From assembly GCA_963921425.1 (NCBI GenBank), contig OY992834.1:17992941-18056940 (forward strand): a stretch of 64,000 bases of DNA. The letters run 5' to 3'. The DNA comes from Dryas octopetala. Taxonomy: Eukaryota; Streptophyta; Magnoliopsida; Rosales; Rosaceae. Below are positions 58,890 through 64,000 of the stretch, piece after piece. The position numbers and the translations under genes were made by a program. Within the stretch, counting starts at the first letter, position 1, and each line of letters opens with the position of its first letter. The notes under the pieces are model-generated. The model was not told where the DNA came from. It did not search any database and saw only the letters and a list, made by a program, of their open reading frames with translations.

Positions 58890-59516
58890 ATATCTTTATA
58901 TATATATATAATTTAGATTTAGAGGGAGGGAGAATCGAACTTAAAGTGTAGAAAGACAAACTCTAAAGCTCTTCCAATTGGACTGCCCACCAACTGCTTA
59001 TATATATATAGTATTGAATTGCAAACAGAGAAAATCTTAAGTGCCTAGACCCATTGAAAGAGCCTCGATCTCTATTTTCTAAACCTTAGTCTCAGTTTTC
59101 TTCTAAACCCATTCTATATTTCCTAAACCCATAGCCTCAATTAAGTGTCCACAACTATGAAAAAAGTGAAGAACTGCTGACAACGTACTATGAGACAAGT
59201 AATGAAGAAAAAAGTTGCAGTGAAGAGTGAAAACTGTAAACAGAACTGGATCAACTACGTACCTTGACTAGGTATCCGGCTTGATTATTTAAATTTTTGG
59301 GTTTGATGTCTTAAGTGCATAAGTTAAACTATATTCTTGAATAATAATTAATCTGGTTGAAGATGAACTGCAGAGTGCAAGATCTCTGGTTATTTTTTGA
59401 ATTGTAAAGACAAAGAACTCTTCATCCTCTTTCCTTGCTTTTGGTAGCTTGGGAGGAGCTGATAGCAACACAATCATCTTGCCAGATAGGAGAGGGGATG
59501 AAAGGAAGGGCGCCTA
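58890..59516. other. No gene recognised
   Basis: Contains a TA microsatellite (58898-58911). No reading frame of note. Confidence 0.4.
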
Positions 59517-59524
59517 CCAATGAT

Positions 59525-60390
59525 CAAGGTTTAAAATATTGGCCGTGAAGATATTATCGAGATTCTAAAATAAGGAAATATCGACATATCTATTGATGTC
59601 GTTATCAATATCGGCCGCCGTACACAGATACAACAAATATGATTTTCAAAACACATAATTTTTAAATGAATCTTTAGGAAATGTGAAATCAATCATCAAT
59701 GCATATAATATACATTAGTGTCAAGTTTGGAAAGTAAAATTGATCTACAATAGATAATTAATGCATAACTTAATTGATACTTGATCTTATTTATTATTTA
59801 TTATTTAAAATTGAACACAATCATCATATATTTTCTTATTTATTATTATTAGAATGTTATTTTCTACTAAATAAGAATACAAGATTGAGATTTTTTAAGA
59901 GTAAATAAAAAAATTCTTAAAAACAAAACTAGTAAAATGTCCCAAATTAAATACGTTCATGTTTAATATGTTTTTAAACTCACTATTTATAGTAGAAATT
60001 TGAGCCCAAATCCACTAATAAGAATCCTAATATAAGGCCCAACAACACCTAATAATCAAAGGCGGAGACTATTCTGACCACCCTCCATTGCTGAATTGAC
60101 TACCTTAATATATTTTGGACAAATTTTCAATTTTACCCTTTCTTGCAAAAAAATATAGAATCACCCAGACCCATTCGGCAGCATGCCACCGAAATATATT
60201 AAGGAATTCGATAGCTTACGGTCGAATATAATGACAATGTTCGGCAGAATACTGTCAATGTCTTTTTCATTTATATTCAATAGTTATTTATCGAAATCTC
60301 TGCCAATGTTTGTCAATTAAGTGTCGAATAACTACAAACATTTTGACAGACAAGTGTCGAATGACCTAATAAATAAAATTGAAATTTTTT
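59525..60390. mobile_element. Second, right-truncated copy of the hAT-like element at 13232-15123
   Basis: It starts CAAGGTTTAAAATATTGGCC and follows the 13-kb copy through CGGCCGCCGTACACA, AATCAATCATCAATGCATAT, GGCCCAACAAC and GACAAGTGTCGAAT. It then diverges and lacks the right-hand TTTCGG arm and TIR. It has no nested MITE, preserving the empty site. The left flank CCAATGAT nearly equals the TSD of the other copy. Confidence 0.8.
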
Positions 60391-61009
60391 ATTATACGTT
60401 ATCAACACCATAGTCTCGGTATAATTTATATTCTTCTTATTTATTTTTATTTTTTGCTTCTTTTATGTTCTCATAAATAAAAGTTGATGACAATTGAGAG
60501 ACTTTTATTATTAATGAGAATCCTATGTGCTCAAATCCGATACTATTATATCTTTTCCATTTCTTTAGTTTATGCTACTACATAATATTGCTTAAATTGG
60601 TTGCTTAAATGAGAGGTAATTAAAGTGGTTTATTATTAGTGTTTCTACCAAAAATTCGAGACCTAAACCCTAAGCTATAAAGTACTCCAAAACTCCAATT
60701 CTAAACCCTAAATCAAATTAAGGTTAACATCGAAATTTAATGTCCATAAGTAATGAAAATAACGGAATTGAAAAATTGGTATTTTTTGACACACCAAAAT
60801 ATATGAGCCTATTGACTAAAGTGAGTTAAAATTTCAAAATTCATTGACCTTTATCGAAAAAATATTGAAATGTTTTATTGATTTAAATAGAATTTGATAT
60901 TTGTTAATTGGATTTCTCAAGATACTACATTGCTAAACAAACTGATGATATAATGGCCTGACATGCTATTTAGGAGATCAAATATAGGTTTTTGAGTGCA
61001 TAAATATCC
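60391..61009. other. No gene recognised
   Basis: AT-rich, with AAACCCTAA-like motifs at 60664-60715. Nothing supported. Confidence 0.4.
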
Positions 61010-61222
61010 AAAATTATTGTGTGTGACCGTAACATCATGCGACATGACATGACATTACTAATTCACTCAAATTATAACACGTGTACAATTTTTAAGCGTA
61101 TTTTTTATGGTTCAGAATTTTAGATTTTAATGATTGAGACGTGTTATATTAATTTGAGTAGATTAATAACACCATGTCAGGATATTACGTCGTGTAACTA
61201 TCATACACAATAATGTTTCTGC
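61010..61222. mobile_element. MITE-like long inverted repeat, about 210 bp
   Basis: The left arm (ATTATTGTGTGTGACCGTAA, then CTCAAATTATAACACGT) is mirrored by the inverted right arm (TTATTGTGTATGATAGTTAC, then CTCAAATTAATATAACACGT). Almost the whole segment is stem. No certain TSD. Confidence 0.6.
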
Positions 61223-61828
61223 AAGTACAACTGATGTCATAAGTTTCAAAAATATTTTTTGGGAAGACTTAATACTAATTCAATCAATCCCACTTGATAT
61301 ATTGTCTTATTAAAATCCCCCCACACGAGAGTGTACCACTCCCACCTTATATTGTTGTATTAAATTATAAATTTAAATTATATTTAGTATGATGCTAATG
61401 TAATAAGAACGATATTATGTCCATGAGATTTAGCTCAAGTGGGATTGGGGAGTTTAGGTCTTAAGTTCGAGTCTTGAAATAAAAAACAAAAAATAAGAAT
61501 TATGTTTATGGATCGATGGGATGGTTGTAATCCATCTTTGATATTTATATGTTGTTCAATTTTTGTTATATTATGATCTAGTGATGTATAACTATATGAA
61601 AAAGGATAAGGTATGGTCTGTGTATGAAGAGTTTCAGTTACAAATGTTTGCATGTTCGCACCATTTTCGAGTGCTCAATCTTAAAACTGCTGATATTTTT
61701 TTGTAGTGATCATCGTCAATATATTTATTTTTAAACACGTAGCAGCTAGGAATAGCCTCGCAAATATCGATGTAAGTTTAAAATATTCCTTAGACATCTC
61801 ATTCTCATTCCCATTGGGAGTGAGTCCC

Positions 61829-61871
61829 ATCCCACATCGAAATAATACGCTCAAGTTTGGTCTTTAATATA
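61829..61871 (+). promoter_or_regulatory. Pol III-type USE plus TATA promoter
   Basis: TCCCACATCG (in 61829-61839) matches the upstream sequence element of plant snRNA, U6 and 7SL genes. TTTAATATA (61863-61871) follows 23 bp later, the spacing that in plants specifies RNA polymerase III rather than II. The inferred start, about 23 bp further on, is GCCGAGC at 61894. Confidence 0.75.
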
Positions 61872-61893
61872 CTCTACTCTAATGACTTGGAGC

Positions 61894-62286
61894 GCCGAGC
61901 CTAGTCACGTGGGCTTGTGACCCATAGTGGGGGCAATAAAGGTGTAACGGGGAAGGCCAATTTAAGACGGACAACTTATGGCACGTGCCATTGTGGCATA
62001 GTGGGCCCTTGCCGGCGTTCCATTGTGTTCCCCTGGAGGAGAGTGAAAGTCCACGCGCGTGGGTAGTGAGAGAGCCCAGCCCAGGCTGGTGGCCATTATT
62101 TCCACCCTTGGTCATCAAGGATAAAGGGGAAGAAGTGCTTACTTTGTGTAACACTCGTTGGCTTATCAGAGCAACGAGGGCTCTTACTGCATATAAAGCA
62201 TGCTCCTCCTCCGGAACGTGTGGACACGCGCCGGCACCCCTCTGGCACACACCATAGGCCCGCTCTTAAACCCGACCTCCATCTTT
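61894..62286 (+). ncRNA. Pol III small RNA gene, probably SRP (7SL) RNA
   Basis: The RNA would start GCCGAGCCTAGTCACGTGGG and continue CTTGTGACCCATAGTGGGGG, laid out like the SRP Alu-domain start, in which a UGUAA-type loop and paired CCC and GGG segments bind SRP9/14. Strong hairpins follow: GGCACGTGCC, GTCCACGCGCGTGGG, CCAGCCCAGGCTGG, and CTCGTTG with CAACGAG. A TTTT run at 62284-62287 would terminate Pol III. The promoter just upstream supports transcription. The total of about 390 nt is longer than the roughly 300 nt usual for plant 7SL, so the 3' end or identity may be wrong. Another USE-type Pol III RNA is the alternative. Confidence 0.55.
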
Positions 62287-62499
62287 TACAAAAAAAAAAA
62301 AAAAAAATTATTATTATTTTCAAAAATTCTAGTTTTTTTCCACAATCCAATTCGCTTAAATCGACCGAGGGGCACTTGATCTGTCACAACACTCTTCAAA
62401 AAAACAAATTTGTTAGAAAAGGGAACATCTTTTTTAATAAACAGTCAAATTACATGCAGATGGTCAAATGCACAGAAAGAGAACAATGGTGTTGAAATC

Positions 62500-63500
62500 A
62501 AGTCAGAAGAAATGTTATGAGGAAAGAATTCCTTTTCTTGTTATTTGGTCCAGATCCAATAACTTCTTTGCCTTTTCCTCAACGTGCAAAACAAGCAAGG
62601 AAAGAGAAGAACATGGTAAAGACCTTTTGATCTTAGAGATTATGTGAATTTGATCTGTGGAGATGAGGTAAAGAAGGGAGCATATGGAAGCAATTTCCTA
62701 TCTTTTATTGAGATCATTTTATTTTCAGAAAAAGAGCTTTCTTTTATAATTAATTTATGTGAGCTATTTGTTGCCATATACATTATTCTTCTCACATAAA
62801 CATGAGTGAAAAGTTATGACTAGCCAGAAAATCTGTGTGCTTCATTGTGAGTGTATGTCTTGGTGAGATTTTGGAGTTAAAACTAATTCTTACATGTTTA
62901 CTTGGATATTGAAGTTCTGCATTAACTCATGACTATTTCACACTACATTTGAGCATGATTGATATGAAGTTCACGTGATTAAGAGTTCTTATGGACCTGT
63001 TTTAATGCTTTTTGAACCTTTGATACTCTAATGCTGCACTTTAGTTCTCTGAGGTAATTATTGGAAGGTTTAGGACTTTTTATGGTTTATTCTTGGGGTG
63101 TTTGTGTTTTTAATTTCTGTTTTTATTTTGTTTTGTTGCTTGAGGACAAGCAAAGTTCAAGTTTGGGGGTATTTGATCTGACCATTATTTCATATATTTT
63201 TATACTCTTATACTGGTGCAAAGTGTTGCATCGTAATGCAAATAAAAAGTTCAAATTTTTGCGATTCAAATAACTATTGTCGCACAATAATAATCATTAT
63301 CACTACTTGCTAGTAATAATTGCTGAGTTCTCGGTAAATAGTATTAAGTGCTTGGTGGATGGTACCAACTACCGAGTGTTCAATAAAAGTATCAAGCGCT
63401 CGACTCACTAAAGTGTACCAGCATATCCCCATGTTTTTGTAAGTGGGCTGACCGATCATGATTTTTTTCGTTTTGGACTTACAAAAAAAAATCTCTTTTT
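62500..63500 (+). mobile_element. 3' end of a Ty3/Gypsy-like retrotransposon with start of its LTR
   Basis: GCTTGAGGACAAGCAAAG followed by TTCAAGTTTGGGGGTATTTG at 63140-63170 is the conserved 3' untranslated and polypurine-tract region of many plant Gypsy elements, with the LTR expected to begin near TGATCTG (63172). The sequence after it shares motifs with 940-1145. No gag-pol domains are present. It is a truncated relic, and the left border is a guess. Confidence 0.5.
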
Positions 63501-63720
63501 TAAATATTATTTTTTTAAAAAAATTAATTACATCAAATAAATAAATCGTGATCGGTCCTTTGTACATGTTAGTGTTGTGCTTCGTTTTAAGTTCAGTAAG
63601 TTTTTGATTCGACTAGCATGAAGGCAATAAAGGCAAAGAGGAATAAATAAATAGTAATAAATAAACGATAAATTTGATTAGTATCAGTTAAAAGGTTGTA
63701 CACTACATGATATATTATAA

Positions 63721-64000
63721 TGGACAATATTTGGGTCACTCACAGGGGGTATTTCAAGTCACCCTATCTTTTCAAATTTCGATTTCGGCAATGTCGGTGT
63801 ATGATCGGAATCATTCACTTTTTAGATAACCAATTAAAGATAATTTATGTAAAAAATCAAATCAATCGGAAATCGTTTGATTATATAACTGTTGTCAATT
63901 AAGTAGAAAAAATTGATGGTTTTTAATTAAAAAGTGATTTTTTGACTAAACCGTTGATTTTTTCTATTTAATCAGCAACAGTTATATAACCAAACGATTT
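63721..64000 (+). mobile_element. TIR element of the 6373-7151 family, cut by the window edge
   Basis: It starts TGGACAATATTTGGGTCAC, matching the ends of the element at 6373. It has the same central palindrome (AATCGGAAATCGTTTG, TTATATAACTGTTG, then the inverse GCAACAGTTATATAACC). It lacks a plastid insert in the visible part. Continues beyond the window. Confidence 0.7.

Noticed and set aside
62268-62274. TAAACCC as the template of a plant telomerase RNA in the Pol III transcript
   Set aside because: Telomerase RNA needs a template of roughly 1.5 repeats (CCCTAAACC-like) away from the 3' end. This motif is too short and misplaced.

Overview
This window is plant nuclear DNA, AT-rich and crowded with transposons, most likely from an angiosperm and probably a eudicot. 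The signs are spliced genes with GT-AG introns, plant-specific families (VQ-motif, CLE-like peptide, HD2-type histone deacetylase), PIF/Harbinger, hAT and Mutator-type elements with recognisable target-site duplications (TSDs), a Ty3/Gypsy-like remnant, and a nuclear copy of chloroplast DNA (trnI-CAU region). The species cannot be told from the sequence.

Layout. 1-7.2 kb: retroelement-like debris, an unidentified exon split by a Tourist-type MITE, two long inverted-repeat elements, and a terminal-inverted-repeat (TIR) element holding the chloroplast fragment. 7.3-13.0 kb: a nested set, a Mutator-like element (7331-12995) holding an internally deleted hAT (8361-11878) and a second Mutator-like element (11963-12979). 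13.2-15.1 kb: a hAT-like element holding another small hAT, lying just 5' of the main host gene. 15.26-19.72 kb (+): five exons of a DEAH-box RNA helicase (DHX37/Dhr1 type, Arabidopsis FAS4/DEAH13-like), lacking the family's usual N-terminal part. 20-22 kb: a displaced HD2 exon, a decayed LINE RNase H domain and a frameshifted CLE-like peptide gene. 22.6-24.1 kb: a Pack-MULE carrying part of a VQ-motif gene, with a perfect 9-bp TSD. 24.2-29.7 kb: a full-length hAT with four nonsense codons in its transposase. 29.9-32.1 kb (-): a broken inositol polyphosphate 5-phosphatase. 33.9-37.9 kb (-): a nine-exon HD2-like gene with a continuous 257-codon reading frame. 39-46 kb: pseudogene pieces, a LINE fragment and a partial HD2 duplicate. 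47.9-50.9 kb: a 3-kb solo LTR with a 5-bp TSD. 51.8-53.8 kb: an orphan coatomer-gamma first exon, a PPR fragment and a palindromic minisatellite. 54.0-58.2 kb: a second hAT with an intact transposase. 58-64 kb: small MITEs, a second copy of the 13-15 kb element, a Pol III gene that is probably 7SL RNA, the 3' end of a Gypsy-like element, and a TIR element cut by the window edge.

How the parts relate. The three large hATs share the same 11-bp TIR (TAGGGGTGGGC) and all have perfect 8-bp TSDs. The 54-kb copy has the only intact transposase here and could in principle mobilise the others, although their subterminal repeats differ. The host genes show no operon-like or pathway link. The many single-exon fragments point to a region that accumulates duplicated and captured gene pieces.
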